From positions 186,001 to 250,000 of the forward strand of contig NZ_JADHDA010000005.1 of NCBI RefSeq assembly GCF_015277735.1: a stretch of DNA of 64,000 nucleotides, in the 5' to 3' direction. Numbering within the stretch: position 1 is the first letter of the stretch; each line of letters begins with the position of its first letter. The stretch is from Psychrobacter sp. NG254. Its GTDB lineage: Bacteria > Pseudomonadota > Gammaproteobacteria > Pseudomonadales > Moraxellaceae. Below, in pieces: positions 17,786-27,041 of this stretch. The translations under genes and the position numbers were made by a program. The notes beneath the pieces are model-generated. The model worked only from the letters and a program-made list of their open reading frames with translations. It had not been told where the DNA came from and searched no databases.

Positions 17786-18116
17786 AGAATTCCTAGGTGT
17801 TGGTAAAAATAAAAAGAGTGCTGTCAAAACAGTTATTGATCATTATAGATAATCTGTGACTATCTTGCATGAGATCAGCAGGATTTTGCACGATTTTACG
17901 TGACGAAAATGTTAAACTAAATGTTTGGTCACATTATAAACGCTACTGCCTTATAAAACAGTGTTTTAACCAAGAGAATTTGGTCAGTTGATGATCAATC
18001 ACGAATAAATAGCCTGATTAAAGGCACTCTCCAGTAATCGCCACATAATTGAGTTCAATTCGTAAGTAATCGAAGAGATTGTATGTAGTTTTTGTAAAGT
18101 AATAGGAGCAGGTATT

Positions 18117-18749
18117 TTGGCCACACGTATTGAAAACAACAAACTGTCAAAAAGTAGTAGTGCTTGGATGAAAGAGCACATTGACGATCATTATGTGAAA
18201 AAGGCTCAACAAGATGGCTATCGTGCCCGTGCTGCTTATAAGTTATTAGAAATTAACGAAAAAACCAACCTTATCAAAAAAGGTATGACGGTTGTCGATT
18301 TAGGTAGTACACCCGGTAGTTGGTCACAAGTGGCAGGTCAACTGGTCGGCGAAAATGGTATTTTGATTGCCTCTGATATTTTGCCGATGGATACCTTACC
18401 TGATGTCACCTTTATCCAAGGCGATTTTCGGGAAGCTGAAGTGTTTGACGCCATCATGGCAGAAGTAGGTGATAGGCAAGTCGACGTCGTATTGTCTGAT
18501 ATGGCACCCAATACTGCGGGTAATAGTGCCATCGATCAGCCGCGTATGATGTACTTGTGCGAGTTGGCAGTGGAATTTGCACTCGCAACCTTACCAGAAG
18601 GTGGCGCACTTATTATGAAAGTGTTTCAAGGCGAGGGTACACAAGAATTACGCAAGCAGATGCAGCAGGATTTTAGTAAGATTCGTAGTATTAAGCCAGG
18701 TGCATCACGACCACGCTCAAAAGAGATGTTTTGGATAGCGATTAAATAG
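18117..18749 (+). CDS. rlmE: 23S rRNA U2552 2'-O-methyltransferase
   Basis: Methylates U2552 in the A loop of 23S rRNA. A 210-residue FtsJ/RrmJ protein: R-A-R-A-A-Y-K-L-L-E-I (catalytic Lys about 42), SAM loop V-V-D-L-G-S-T-P-G-S-W-S-Q (about 60-72), S-D-M-A-P-N-T-A-G (catalytic Asp about 127), K-V-F-Q-G-E-G (Lys about 167) and S-K-E-M-F (Glu about 203). The start is an unusual TTG at 18117 with AGGAGCA at the right distance. ftsH follows 400 bases later rather than directly. Confidence 0.96.
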   Translation: MATRIENNKLSKSSSAWMKEHIDDHYVKKAQQDGYRARAAYKLLEINEKTNLIKKGMTVVDLGSTPGSWSQVAGQLVGENGILIASDILPMDTLPDVTFIQGDFREAEVFDAIMAEVGDRQVDVVLSDMAPNTAGNSAIDQPRMMYLCELAVEFALATLPEGGALIMKVFQGEGTQELRKQMQQDFSKIRSIKPGASRPRSKEMFWIAIK

Positions 18750-19080
18750 TTTTAATATCAATGGGTTGTTGGTATTGCAAGTAAGATAATGTGTCACCAT
18801 AAACTGTCATTATCAAAATATAAAACCCACTACAATCGTTAACTGAATAATCGTGAAACCTGCTTGAATTATGCGGGTTAGCACCACATATCATGGTATA
18901 TTACCTTTGTTTTTAGCATATGTTTTAGGCAAAGTCGTCTGGGAATAAATGTTTTATCAGCTTAATGACAATGGATTTGTGTTTATCTGATACTGATTGC
19001 TTATAAAAACAGCCTTTATGCTATTTGTAGATCATAGAAGTCTGAGCGAGAAGTTTTTGATATTAGGAAATCCACCAAAA
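18750..19080. other. Regulatory spacer between rlmE and ftsH
   Basis: No gene larger than a leader peptide fits here. It holds a candidate sigma-32 promoter at 18863-18891 described separately, and no clear terminator for rlmE. Confidence 0.5.
18863..18891 (+). promoter_or_regulatory. Candidate sigma-32 (heat-shock) promoter for ftsH
   Basis: CTTGAA (18863-18868), a 15-base spacer, then CCACATAT (18884-18891). This is close to the E. coli RpoH consensus CTTGAAA / CCCCATnT. It lies about 260 bases before the ftsH start; ftsH is a sigma-32 gene in E. coli. Confidence 0.5.
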
Positions 19081-19146
19081 ATGAGCAATACATTTATAGA
19101 CGTCACGTGTTTAGTAAACACACCAATAAGTAAGGGATGGGAATAA
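19081..19146 (+). CDS. Possible 21-aa leader ORF directly before ftsH
   Basis: ATG 19081 to TAA 19144-19146, encoding M-S-N-T-F-I-D-V-T-C and ending three bases before the ftsH GTG. An AGGAAA lies a little far upstream (12 bases). If translated, it could couple to ftsH; the evidence is only position and an open frame. Confidence 0.25.
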   Translation: MSNTFIDVTCLVNTPISKGWE

Positions 19147-19149
19147 CTA

Positions 19150-21045
19150 GTGAGCGACATGGTAAAAAATACCTTATTGTGGCTGGTGGTAATCGGCGTT
19201 TTGGTGCTGGTGTTTAGCGGCTTTGATCAATCATCTGAGCCGGATAACCTTAACTACTCTGAGTTTGTGACCGCCGTGTCAGAGAGTCAGGTAGCCAGTG
19301 TCGAAATCGACGGCGAACAGATCACCGGCGAAAAGAAAAATGGCTCATCTTTTGAGACTATTAGACCAGCTGTGTCCGATGACCAGTTAATGCCAATGCT
19401 ACGTGAGAACCAAGTCGAAGTTCAAGGAACGGCACCAAAGCGCCAAAGCGTATTGATGCAATTACTAATAGCCAGTTTCCCAATCTTACTGATTATTGGT
19501 TTATTCTTATTCTTTATGCGTAATATGCAAGGCGGTGCTGGCGGCAAAGGTGGCGGTCCTATGAGCTTTGGTAAATCTAAAGCCAAAATGCTGACCGAAG
19601 ACCAAATCAACGTGAACTTTGAAGATGTGGCTGGTTGTGAAGAAGCCAAAGAAGAAGTCGTTGAAGTGGTTGAGTTCTTACGTGATCCTGATAAATTTAC
19701 CAAACTTGGTGCGACGATTCCTCGTGGTATCTTAATGGTAGGTCCTCCGGGTACGGGTAAGACGCTACTAGCAAGAGCCATTGCTGGTGAAGCTAAAGTA
19801 CCGTTCTTCTCTATCTCAGGGTCTGATTTCGTTGAGATGTTTGTCGGTGTTGGTGCATCTCGTGTACGTGATATGTTCGAACAGGCCAAGAAAAGCGCGC
19901 CTTGTATCATCTTTATTGATGAGATTGATGCAGTCGGTCGTCATCGTGGCTCCGGTATGGGCGGCGGTAATGATGAGCGCGAGCAGACACTGAACCAGTT
20001 ATTGGTTGAGATGGATGGGTTTGAGGGCAATGAAGGCGTTATCGTTATTGCTGCAACCAACCGTGCTGACGTGCTGGATAAAGCGTTATTGCGTCCAGGC
20101 CGTTTTGACCGTCAGGTACAAGTAGGCTTGCCGGATATCAAAGGCCGTGAGCAAATCTTGAAAGTGCATTTGAAGAAATTGCCAAACACGATCAGTGTAG
20201 ACGCAAGTTCTCTTGCTCGTGGTACGCCCGGATTCAGTGGTGCGCAGCTTGCCAACCTTGTAAACGAAGCTGCATTATTTGCAGCACGTCGTAACAAGAC
20301 CAGCGTCGATATGAATGACTTTGAAGATGCCAAAGACAAGTTATATATGGGCCCTGAACGCAAATCTATGGTGATACGCGAAGAAGAGCGCCGTGCGACT
20401 GCGTATCATGAAGCAGGCCATGCGCTAGTAGCTGAGCTATTACCAGGTACCGATCCTGTGCATAAAGTCACTATTATGCCTCGTGGTTTTGCCCTTGGTG
20501 TGACTTGGCAGCTGCCAGAACACGACCAGACCAGTATGTATAAGTCGAAAATGTTGAGCGATATTGCTATTTTGTTCGGTGGTCGTATCGCCGAAGAAGT
20601 CTTTATCAATCAAATGTCGACGGGTGCTTCAAACGACTTTGAACGTGCTACCAAAATGGCACGGGCGATGGTAACGAAGTACGGTATGTCTGATGCACTT
20701 GGTATCATGGTGTACGAGGATGATGACAACTCTCAAGGGTATTTCGGCGGAGGTGGTCGTACTATCTCAGAAGCTACTCAGCAAAAGGTCGATGAAGAAG
20801 TACGTCGCATGCTAGAGGAGCAGTATGATATCGCGCGTGAATTGATTGAAGGTAATCAAGAGAAAATGCATGCTATGGTTGATGCTCTCATGAAATGGGA
20901 AACCATTGATCGTGATCAATTGCAAGATATCTTAGCAGGTGAGGCCCCGCGTCCACCAAGAGTGTATCAACATAATGAAGTCAATTTGTCAAAAAATGAC
21001 ATCAAAACAACGGGCACTACGCCGCCACCATTACCAGCGATGTAA
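19150..21045 (+). CDS. ftsH: ATP-dependent zinc metalloprotease FtsH
   Basis: Membrane-anchored AAA+ protease hexamer that removes damaged membrane proteins and regulators such as LpxC and sigma-32. 631 residues: N-terminal membrane helix (about 8-24), a periplasmic segment, second helix (about 101-120), Walker A G-P-P-G-T-G-K-T (about 198-205), Walker [10 protein letters not shown], the second region of homology ([17 protein letters not shown]) and the zinc site H-E-A-G-H (420-424). Start is GTG 19150 (alternative ATG 19159) after AAGGGATGGG. Terminator at 21069. Confidence 0.98.
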   Translation: MSDMVKNTLLWLVVIGVLVLVFSGFDQSSEPDNLNYSEFVTAVSESQVASVEIDGEQITGEKKNGSSFETIRPAVSDDQLMPMLRENQVEVQGTAPKRQSVLMQLLIASFPILLIIGLFLFFMRNMQGGAGGKGGGPMSFGKSKAKMLTEDQINVNFEDVAGCEEAKEEVVEVVEFLRDPDKFTKLGATIPRGILMVGPPGTGKTLLARAIAGEAKVPFFSISGSDFVEMFVGVGASRVRDMFEQAKKSAPCIIFIDEIDAVGRHRGSGMGGGNDEREQTLNQLLVEMDGFEGNEGVIVIAATNRADVLDKALLRPGRFDRQVQVGLPDIKGREQILKVHLKKLPNTISVDASSLARGTPGFSGAQLANLVNEAALFAARRNKTSVDMNDFEDAKDKLYMGPERKSMVIREEERRATAYHEAGHALVAELLPGTDPVHKVTIMPRGFALGVTWQLPEHDQTSMYKSKMLSDIAILFGGRIAEEVFINQMSTGASNDFERATKMARAMVTKYGMSDALGIMVYEDDDNSQGYFGGGGRTISEATQQKVDEEVRRMLEEQYDIARELIEGNQEKMHAMVDALMKWETIDRDQLQDILAGEAPRPPRVYQHNEVNLSKNDIKTTGTTPPPLPAM

Positions 21046-21068
21046 ACTCTAGCTGATTCATGTTTGAT

Positions 21069-21097
21069 AAAAAGCCCTTTACGATAAAGGGCTTTTT
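21069..21097 (+). terminator. Rho-independent terminator after ftsH
   Basis: AAAAAGCCCTTTA (21069-21081), loop CGA, TAAAGGGCTTTTT (21085-21097), 13-bp perfect stem ending in a T run. It separates ftsH from folP, which are cotranscribed in E. coli. Confidence 0.9.
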
Positions 21098-21209
21098 TAT
21101 TGTCATCATTTTATACATGGCTTAGGACAGCCTAAGATTTACTGGTATCATAAGCATAGACAATAAGAATAAAAGCTATATTACAAATTTTAATTATGAT
21201 GGATTGCTC

Positions 21210-22106
21210 ATGTCATTATTTCAACCTTTACACAATTACAAAATATCTAGCCGTGATAAAACTTTGGATTTATCGCAGCCGCATATCATGGGCATTCTCA
21301 ATGTGACACCAGATTCATTTTCAGATGGTGGTCAATTTAGCGAAGTGGATAAAGCGGTCGCTCATTGTCAGCAAATGATAGAAGAAGGCGCGACTATTAT
21401 TGATATTGGTGGTGAATCTACTCGTCCGAACGCTGATATTGTGGTGACAGGCGAAGAATTACAGCGTGTTGTACCAGTCGTGCAAGCCATTCGTCAACAT
21501 TGCGGTGATAATATCTGGCTATCTATTGACACCAGTAATCCAGAAGTCATGCAAGCAGCATTTGAAGCAGGTGCTGATATTTGGAATGATGTTCGAGCAC
21601 TAAAACGTACTGGTGCTGCAGAACTGGCTGCTGCACTTGATATACCAGTCATGCTGATGCATATGCGCGGTGAGCCAACCACGATGAACAATCTGGCTCA
21701 GTATGAGGATGTGATTAATGACGTGATCACAGAGTTGACGACGTGTATTGAGGAAGTAACGCAGCTTGGTGTTAGACGAGATAAAATCATTATCGATCCA
21801 GGCTTTGGTTTTGCAAAAAACCATGAGCATCATTGTGCCCTATTAAGCCAGTTCGACAAGTTGCAGGCATTGGATTTACCATTGATGTTTGGTATTTCAC
21901 GCAAGCGTTTTTTAGCAGAAGTATTGACCAATAGTGGCGTACAAATGGTGAAGACAACACAAGCAGTAGAGCGAGATGCTGTGGGTACTGCTGCTGGGTT
22001 GTTTGCGCTACAGCAGGGCGCCAGTATCATACGTACGCATAATGTGGCGATGATGCAGCAAGCAGTAACGTTATGGCATCAGCTGTCTGAGTATAACCAA
22101 TATTAG
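21210..22106 (+). CDS. folP: Dihydropteroate synthase
   Basis: Condenses p-aminobenzoate with hydroxymethyl-dihydropterin diphosphate in folate synthesis; the sulfonamide target. 298 residues as a TIM barrel: M-G-I-L-N-V-T-P-D-S-F-S-D-G-G (about 27-41), I-D-I-G-G-E-S-T-R-P (about 64-73), S-I-D-T-S-N-P-E-V (about 107), and the C-terminal segment I-I-R-T-H-N-V. ATG 21210 is preferred to TTG 21204 because it matches the family N-terminus and has GGA upstream. glmM, the usual neighbour, is not next to it. Confidence 0.97.
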   Translation: MSLFQPLHNYKISSRDKTLDLSQPHIMGILNVTPDSFSDGGQFSEVDKAVAHCQQMIEEGATIIDIGGESTRPNADIVVTGEELQRVVPVVQAIRQHCGDNIWLSIDTSNPEVMQAAFEAGADIWNDVRALKRTGAAELAAALDIPVMLMHMRGEPTTMNNLAQYEDVINDVITELTTCIEEVTQLGVRRDKIIIDPGFGFAKNHEHHCALLSQFDKLQALDLPLMFGISRKRFLAEVLTNSGVQMVKTTQAVERDAVGTAAGLFALQQGASIIRTHNVAMMQQAVTLWHQLSEYNQY

Positions 22107-22270
22107 GTGAGCGCACGCACTATAGTCAGAGAATTACTAAACGGCCACAGCGTTACTCTCCCTAGATGTACTATTTGTACAATCTTCAGTCGGCTGCCTT
22201 GTACCCATTTTAGATTTCTTTAACTATACATATAATATGAAAAACCCTCTTAATCAATAAAGGTAGCATT

Positions 22271-22546
22271 ATGACCATTCAGCCAGAACCAACCAATGAG
22301 CAGCGCCGTATTATTTATCAAGCACGTCGCGGACTAAAAGAGTTAGATTTTTATATTGATCCTTATATTAAAGAGCTTTATCTGACAGCAAGTGCTGAAG
22401 AGCAAGCGGCCTTTGCAGAAATGCTCACTCATGAGGATCCTGACTTATTGGATTATTTTACCAATCAAAATCGTCCAGAATCAGAGGCTATATGGGCGTT
22501 GGTCAATAAGATAAAGACATGGCGTCATACCAAAGATTTGGCCTAG
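22271..22546 (+). CDS. sdhE: FAD assembly factor SdhE
   Basis: Small helical protein that helps covalent flavinylation of succinate dehydrogenase and fumarate reductase. 91 residues with the R-R-G-L-K-E-L-D (RGxxE) motif at about 18-25 and the D-P-D-L-L-D-Y-F segment near residue 60, both typical. AAAGGTAGC precedes the ATG. The next gene encodes a YgfX-like partner 28 bases downstream, as in E. coli ygfY-ygfX. Confidence 0.93.
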   Translation: MTIQPEPTNEQRRIIYQARRGLKELDFYIDPYIKELYLTASAEEQAAFAEMLTHEDPDLLDYFTNQNRPESEAIWALVNKIKTWRHTKDLA

Positions 22547-22574
22547 TCTCTAACGCTTATTTTGGTACTCATAT

Positions 22575-23024
22575 ATGACACTATTAACTTCTTTGCGTAT
22601 TGATACGGCCATTCAGTCTATGAGCTATATACGCGTGTTGCTATATATTAGTGTGATGAGTGCTATGCTGATATTGGCATATTTTGCCTCTTTAGCTTTG
22701 TGGCAGTATGGACTGATCTTAGTCGTCTTGGTGGCCACTGCTATTTATGTAGCGATGTCACGACCGAGTCTGTTGCATCTGAGCCAACCACCACTTAACC
22801 AACGCGTGGACAAACAGTGGCAATTGTTGATGCGGCTGGGTCGCGGTGAGCAATTGTGGCAAGCTCATTTGAGGGCTGTCCACCGATACCAATGGGCAAT
22901 ACATTTTGAGTTCGATGTAATTGAGCCTTACCATCGTTCCTTATCAGCGACGGTCTTTCGCGATCAAGTGAGCGCTGAGCAATGGCGAGAGTTGAGTATT
23001 TTGGCCAATATGATGAATCATTAG
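22575..23024 (+). CDS. YgfX-like small membrane protein
   Basis: 149 residues with two adjacent hydrophobic helices at about 20-60, a basic/aromatic soluble part, and the C-terminal pattern L-S-A-T-V-F-R-D-Q-V-S-A-E-Q-W-R-E-L-S-I that matches the YgfX (CptA) family as I remember it. The position right after sdhE supports this. In E. coli YgfX was described as a toxin-like partner of YgfY, but a role in division-protein inhibition is debated, so I assign only the family. Confidence 0.65.
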   Translation: MTLLTSLRIDTAIQSMSYIRVLLYISVMSAMLILAYFASLALWQYGLILVVLVATAIYVAMSRPSLLHLSQPPLNQRVDKQWQLLMRLGRGEQLWQAHLRAVHRYQWAIHFEFDVIEPYHRSLSATVFRDQVSAEQWRELSILANMMNH

Positions 23025-23245
23025 GTGTAAGAGACAAGTACGGTTCTTGGTTTTGCCTTTGTAAAAAGGCTTACGAATACCTACATGTCTCAACAAAATA
23101 GGTATCTTGATGATGACAAAAATTTGCTATATTAATGGATGCTATTACGGGGTCTTATTCTGCAAGTTTGTTGTTTAGATGGATATTTTCAGGATAAGAC
23201 AGTCGTTATTCATAATAAATAAGATGACAACAATAGGAATAGACT

Positions 23246-23959
23246 ATGAGCTTATTAGGGAATTTAATCAGTCAAGTCGCACGTAGCGCAATGAATCCAG
23301 AGGACGCTCAGCGTAATCCAGTCAATCAACGTACCGATACACGGCAGACGGGTGGACTAGGGGATATATTAGGTAGCGTATTGGGCGGCAATGGTCAGGC
23401 AGGTGGTTATAATCCACAGCAACAGAACCGTCAAGCAGATAATGGGTTTGGCTTGGATGATATCCTCGGTGGTCTCACGGGTGGCAATCAACGTGGGGGC
23501 GCGAGCTCAGGCACTGGCGGCCTGGGAGACATCTTAGGCAGTGTATTAGGTGGTCAGCGTGCTGGTAGTAGTTTCGGTGGTAAAGGCATGCTAATCGCTG
23601 CATTGATGCCGATGGTACTGAGCTGGATCAAACGCAATGGCGGCCTAAGCAGTGCATTATCGAAAATTACTGGCATGGGTCATGGCGACAAAGCACGCTC
23701 TTGGATGAGTAGCGATGAGGCCAACGACAATTTAGATCCAAACGAGATAAGCCGTCTATTTGACGAAAGCGAAATTCAGCAAGTGGCAGCGCATACTGGT
23801 GCTAATGAGACGGAAGTACGTCAAGGACTTGCTGAGCTTTTACCTGAGGTGATGAATCAATTAACTCCTCATGGCAATCTAGATGATGAGAATGAGGCCA
23901 ATACAGAGATTGATGACATCATCAATCAGCTGTCTAGTCGTCTTGGTACTTTAAAATAA
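23246..23959 (+). CDS. YidB/DUF937-family protein with Gly-rich repeats
   Basis: 237 residues. The N-terminal half is Gly/Asn/Gln-rich and carries three versions of one motif: G-G-L-G-D-I-L-G-S-V-L-G-G (about 36-48), G-L-D-D-I-L-G-G-L-T-G-G (about 72-83) and again G-G-L-G-D-I-L-G-S-V-L-G-G (about 92-104). The C-terminal part G-H-G-D-K-A-R-S-W-M-S ... I-S-R-L-F-D-E-S-E-I-Q-Q-V-A followed by L-L-P-E-V-M-N-Q-L-T-P-H-G matches the YidB/DUF937 family. No signal peptide. Function unknown. Confidence 0.8.
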   Translation: MSLLGNLISQVARSAMNPEDAQRNPVNQRTDTRQTGGLGDILGSVLGGNGQAGGYNPQQQNRQADNGFGLDDILGGLTGGNQRGGASSGTGGLGDILGSVLGGQRAGSSFGGKGMLIAALMPMVLSWIKRNGGLSSALSKITGMGHGDKARSWMSSDEANDNLDPNEISRLFDESEIQQVAAHTGANETEVRQGLAELLPEVMNQLTPHGNLDDENEANTEIDDIINQLSSRLGTLK

Positions 23960-24009
23960 TTCAGGATTTTAGATGAGTTAAGCTGGAATGACTGCAAGTA
24001 TTAACTAAG

Positions 24010-24037
24010 GAGCATGTTAAGTAACGTGCTCTTTTTT
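24010..24037 (+). terminator. Terminator after the YidB-like gene
   Basis: GAGCATGTT (24010-24018), loop AAGT, AACGTGCTC (24023-24031) with one G-T pair, then six Ts. Confidence 0.8.
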
Positions 24038-24059
24038 ATATTTGTCGCAATAGTATAAT

Positions 24060-24683
24060 CTATTGATAGGGTCTCTTTTTCTGCGAACCTATTTTAGCTC
24101 CGTATATTATGAAGTGTACTAACCATGAGAAAATAAGATAAGGAACAGCAACAGCTAGAAAATAACCGAGACCCATAGCAATTAGAATTAGAGTATCATC
24201 TTCAAAATATGTCTCACCTTTTTTAATAACATTATTGAACGTTGCTTCATCTTCTGAATTAATAAACTCCATTCGCCCATTTGAGGTAATGAAGGAAAGA
24301 AGAGGGGTTCCACATATAAGGTCTCTTTCTTCCAAAATACAACCATTCATTTCTAATGTTTTACCATTTACTAAACTGCTCACATCTAGCATCGCACCGT
24401 TATCAATATTCTCAAAATAGACATTAATTGGAACATCAAGGTCATATAACCCTAAAGTGTGATCTGAGGATAAGGCGTTGTATCTTATAAAGAATTTATC
24501 TTTAACTACATCATTAAGTCCACTAGTTGTTAATCGCATAAGGTAGCAATCACCTCTACTTATACTACATTGTACAAGTTGCTTCCTTGGATTATCAAAG
24601 TCCTGTTGCGGTAGCCAAAAACTAATAACTAGAGCTGGAATTGCTAAGACTATTGATAACCTAATATACTGTGGTTTATTCAA
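24060..24683 (-). CDS. Orphan membrane-anchored protein, AT-rich
   Basis: Not recognised. I place the start at TTG 24683 (reading L-N-K-P-Q-Y-I-R as M-N-K...), which has GAGGTT five bases upstream; the frame continues to a TTG at 24722 lacking a ribosome site. The 207 residues have one N-terminal helix (about 7-24), a central extracytoplasmic region with four cysteines (two early, two near G-C-I-L and I-C-G-T-P), and a C-terminal helix pair region at about 165-195 ending in a basic tail. The gene looks distinctly more AT-rich than its neighbours, hinting at recent acquisition. Confidence 0.6.
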   Translation of the reverse strand: MNKPQYIRLSIVLAIPALVISFWLPQQDFDNPRKQLVQCSISRGDCYLMRLTTSGLNDVVKDKFFIRYNALSSDHTLGLYDLDVPINVYFENIDNGAMLDVSSLVNGKTLEMNGCILEERDLICGTPLLSFITSNGRMEFINSEDEATFNNVIKKGETYFEDDTLILIAMGLGYFLAVAVPYLIFSWLVHFIIYGAKIGSQKKRPYQ

Positions 24684-24776
24684 ATTAACCTCGTTGATAT
24701 TATTGTATTTATCACTAAACAAGGAACAGTAAGCGTTTATTTCAAACGTCTTGATATTGGCAGCGACAGTAAGGCC

Positions 24777-25946
24777 TTAAAATCGCTCATCTAACGTCTC
24801 TGGTGTGTAGTTAAGCGCGGCAAAACAGATGTCCGTATTAAACCCTCTATATTGCAAAAACCGTAACTGGCGTGCTTTGTCTTTTTGTTCGATAGGTATG
24901 CCATCACCGTATTTCCTAGTGCGTGCTACCACAGCCAGTTTTAGCCAGTCTACGCCATCGACCAGATTATCTGCACTATCATCTACAAACTCGCTAAATT
25001 CATCAGACTCTGCATTTGCCATATCAATCAGCTCATCAACATTACTGGGCATGGCAATCTTCTTGCGATAGAATTCTTGCTTGATACGTCCGCGTCCACG
25101 GCCTTTGCGGATATTTTCACGTATGAGCATCAAAGTCGTTCGGTAATCGCTTTGATAGCCTTTTTCTTCAAACTCATCGAGCAGCGCATCAACTTTATCT
25201 GGGTCTTGTTCCTTGTCGATCAGTTTTTGCTTGAGCTCAGCCTTACCGTATTCGCGGCGTGATAAGTAATAGAATGCAAGCCACCGTAATCGGCTTTCGG
25301 CCTTAATAGCATCTACCTCAGCTTGTCTTTGTTCAGGTGTGCGCAGATAAGCTTTGAGGGCAGCAGGAAGGTTGTCAGTTTGGCTGTTTTGCGCATGATC
25401 ATTGGATGTGATTGGCGCAGATGTTAGCTCTGAAACGGCAGTGTAATGCTCAATATTATCGTTAGTAGTAGCGCTGCTATCGTCTTCATTATGATGAACG
25501 TTGTGCTTAACCTCTGCGAGCATCTCTTTAATGCTCTGTGCTCTTGGTTGCTCATAAGCAGGCACATCGCTAGGTTCAGGTATAAAATTGGCCGCTGGAT
25601 GAAAACGTTTTTCACGTTTCTGACGCTTTTTGGGTTTGTTTTTTTTTGAGTTAACAGAGGAGGGTGAGTCAGTCGACTCTATATCAGTTATAGCACCACT
25701 AGTAGCTGAGTCGCTATGTGGCGAACGATTATTTGTTGGTCTATGATTCTCTGATGAACTGATTTCTGATGTATTGGTTTTTAAGTGGCTTCTATCTGAA
25801 GGTATAAAGCGTTTGCCAGTTTTTCTGGGCTTTTTTGATGTGTCTTTATATGAGTGCTTATAGATTTTTTTTGATTTGGCATCAGTAATACTGGCTGAGT
25901 CGGATGCCGACTCAGCCAGTATTTCAGCCAACGTTTTAATTTCCAT
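24777..25946 (-). CDS. recX: Regulatory protein RecX with long N-terminal extension
   Basis: Modulates RecA filament growth. The RecX core begins only at about residue 207 (E-S-R-L-R-W-L-A-F-Y-Y-L-S-R-R-E-Y), with the tri-helical repeats containing L-D-E-F-E-E-K-G-Y-Q-S-D and K-A-R-Q-L-R-F-L-Q-Y-R-G-F near the end. The preceding ~205 residues are low-complexity Ser/Asp/Lys/Pro/His sequence not found in ordinary RecX (about 150-170 aa). It lies 36 bases after recA in the same direction, so it is the second gene of a recA-recX operon. A perfect hairpin covers codons 9-20. No good ribosome site precedes the ATG. Confidence 0.88.
   Translation of the reverse strand: MEIKTLAEILAESASDSASITDAKSKKIYKHSYKDTSKKPRKTGKRFIPSDRSHLKTNTSEISSSENHRPTNNRSPHSDSATSGAITDIESTDSPSSVNSKKNKPKKRQKREKRFHPAANFIPEPSDVPAYEQPRAQSIKEMLAEVKHNVHHNEDDSSATTNDNIEHYTAVSELTSAPITSNDHAQNSQTDNLPAALKAYLRTPEQRQAEVDAIKAESRLRWLAFYYLSRREYGKAELKQKLIDKEQDPDKVDALLDEFEEKGYQSDYRTTLMLIRENIRKGRGRGRIKQEFYRKKIAMPSNVDELIDMANAESDEFSEFVDDSADNLVDGVDWLKLAVVARTRKYGDGIPIEQKDKARQLRFLQYRGFNTDICFAALNYTPETLDERF
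25888..25922. repeat. Perfect inverted repeat inside the 5' end of recX
   Basis: ATACTGGCTGAGTCGG (25888-25903) and CCGACTCAGCCAGTAT (25907-25922) are exact reverse complements separated by three bases. In the recX mRNA the hairpin begins 24 bases after the start codon. There is no T run on either side, so it looks like a translational or RNA-stability element rather than a simple terminator. Confidence 0.95.
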
Positions 25947-25982
25947 TATAAGTCATGATTGCAAATATGAATGATAAACCCA

Positions 25983-27041
25983 TTATTGTACCGGTTCAGG
26001 TGCTGTGCCTTTATTAGCCACTTCTTTTTCTTCAGCTTTGGCTTCTTTTTTAGACCCGAGCTTTTCGTCACGAATCTTATCTTCGATTTCTTGAGCAATA
26101 GCAGGGTTCTCTTTTAAGAAAAGCACCGAATTGGCTTTACCTTGACCGATTTTTTCGTCGCCATAGCTGTACCAAGAGCCTGCTTTGCCAACGGCTCCAA
26201 TCTCCACGCCTAAGTCGATAACTTCGGCTAAATGGTTAGTGCCTTCACCATAAGTAATTTCGAACTCAGCTTGGCGGAAAGGTGGTGCCATTTTGTTTTT
26301 AATGACTTTGACACGGGTTTGGTTACCGATGATTTCATCACCGTTTTTGACCGCACCGATACGGCGAATATCCATACGTACTGAGGCATAGAACTTCAGT
26401 GCATTACCACCAGTTGTGGTTTCAGGACTACCGAACATCACACCGATTTTCATACGGATTTGGTTAATAAACACCACCATACAGTTAGAGCGTTTGGCAT
26501 TACCTGTGATTTTACGTAGTGCTTGGCTCATTAGACGTGCTTGTAGACCCATATGAGAGTCACCCATCTCACCTTCAATCTCCGCGCGCGGTGTCAAAGC
26601 GGCGACTGAGTCAATGACGATCATATCGATAGCACCAGAGCGTACCAACATATCAGTGATTTCAAGCGCTTGTTCACCGTTGTCAGGCTGTGAGAGTAGT
26701 AGCTCATCAGTGTTGACACCCAGTTTGCGTGCATAGACTGGGTCAAGCGCATGCTCAGCATCGATAAAGGCACAGGTGCCGCCTTGCTTTTGGCATTCTG
26801 CAATGGCTTGCAATGTCATCGTCGTCTTACCTGAACTCTCCGGACCATAAATTTCAACGATACGGCCCTTTGGTAGACCGCCAATACCAAGCGCAATGTC
26901 TAACCCAAGAGAGCCTGTAGAGACTACATCGACATCCATAATGGCCGAGTCATCGCCTAGATGCATGATGGTATTTTTACCAAACTGCTTTTCGATTTGG
27001 CCTAGTGCCGCTTTGAGGGCTTTGGCTTTGTTGTCGTCCAT
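25983..27041 (-). CDS. recA: Recombinase RecA
   Basis: Strand-exchange ATPase for homologous recombination and DNA-damage response. 352 residues with Walker [10 protein letters not shown] (about 67-75), Walker [11 protein letters not shown], the L2-region motif [10 protein letters not shown] and the [13 protein letters not shown] segment, all standard. The acidic C-terminal tail ends [10 protein letters not shown]. It heads the operon with recX. I find no E. coli-type CTG-N10-CAG SOS box in the 150 bases upstream, only CTG-N8-CAG at about 27116-27129. Confidence 0.98.
   Translation of the reverse strand: MDDNKAKALKAALGQIEKQFGKNTIMHLGDDSAIMDVDVVSTGSLGLDIALGIGGLPKGRIVEIYGPESSGKTTMTLQAIAECQKQGGTCAFIDAEHALDPVYARKLGVNTDELLLSQPDNGEQALEITDMLVRSGAIDMIVIDSVAALTPRAEIEGEMGDSHMGLQARLMSQALRKITGNAKRSNCMVVFINQIRMKIGVMFGSPETTTGGNALKFYASVRMDIRRIGAVKNGDEIIGNQTRVKVIKNKMAPPFRQAEFEITYGEGTNHLAEVIDLGVEIGAVGKAGSWYSYGDEKIGQGKANSVLFLKENPAIAQEIEDKIRDEKLGSKKEAKAEEKEVANKGTAPEPVQ

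Noticed and set aside
19422..19910. 162-codon open frame opposite ftsH
   Set aside because: Overlaps FtsH Walker motifs on the other strand; no family features.
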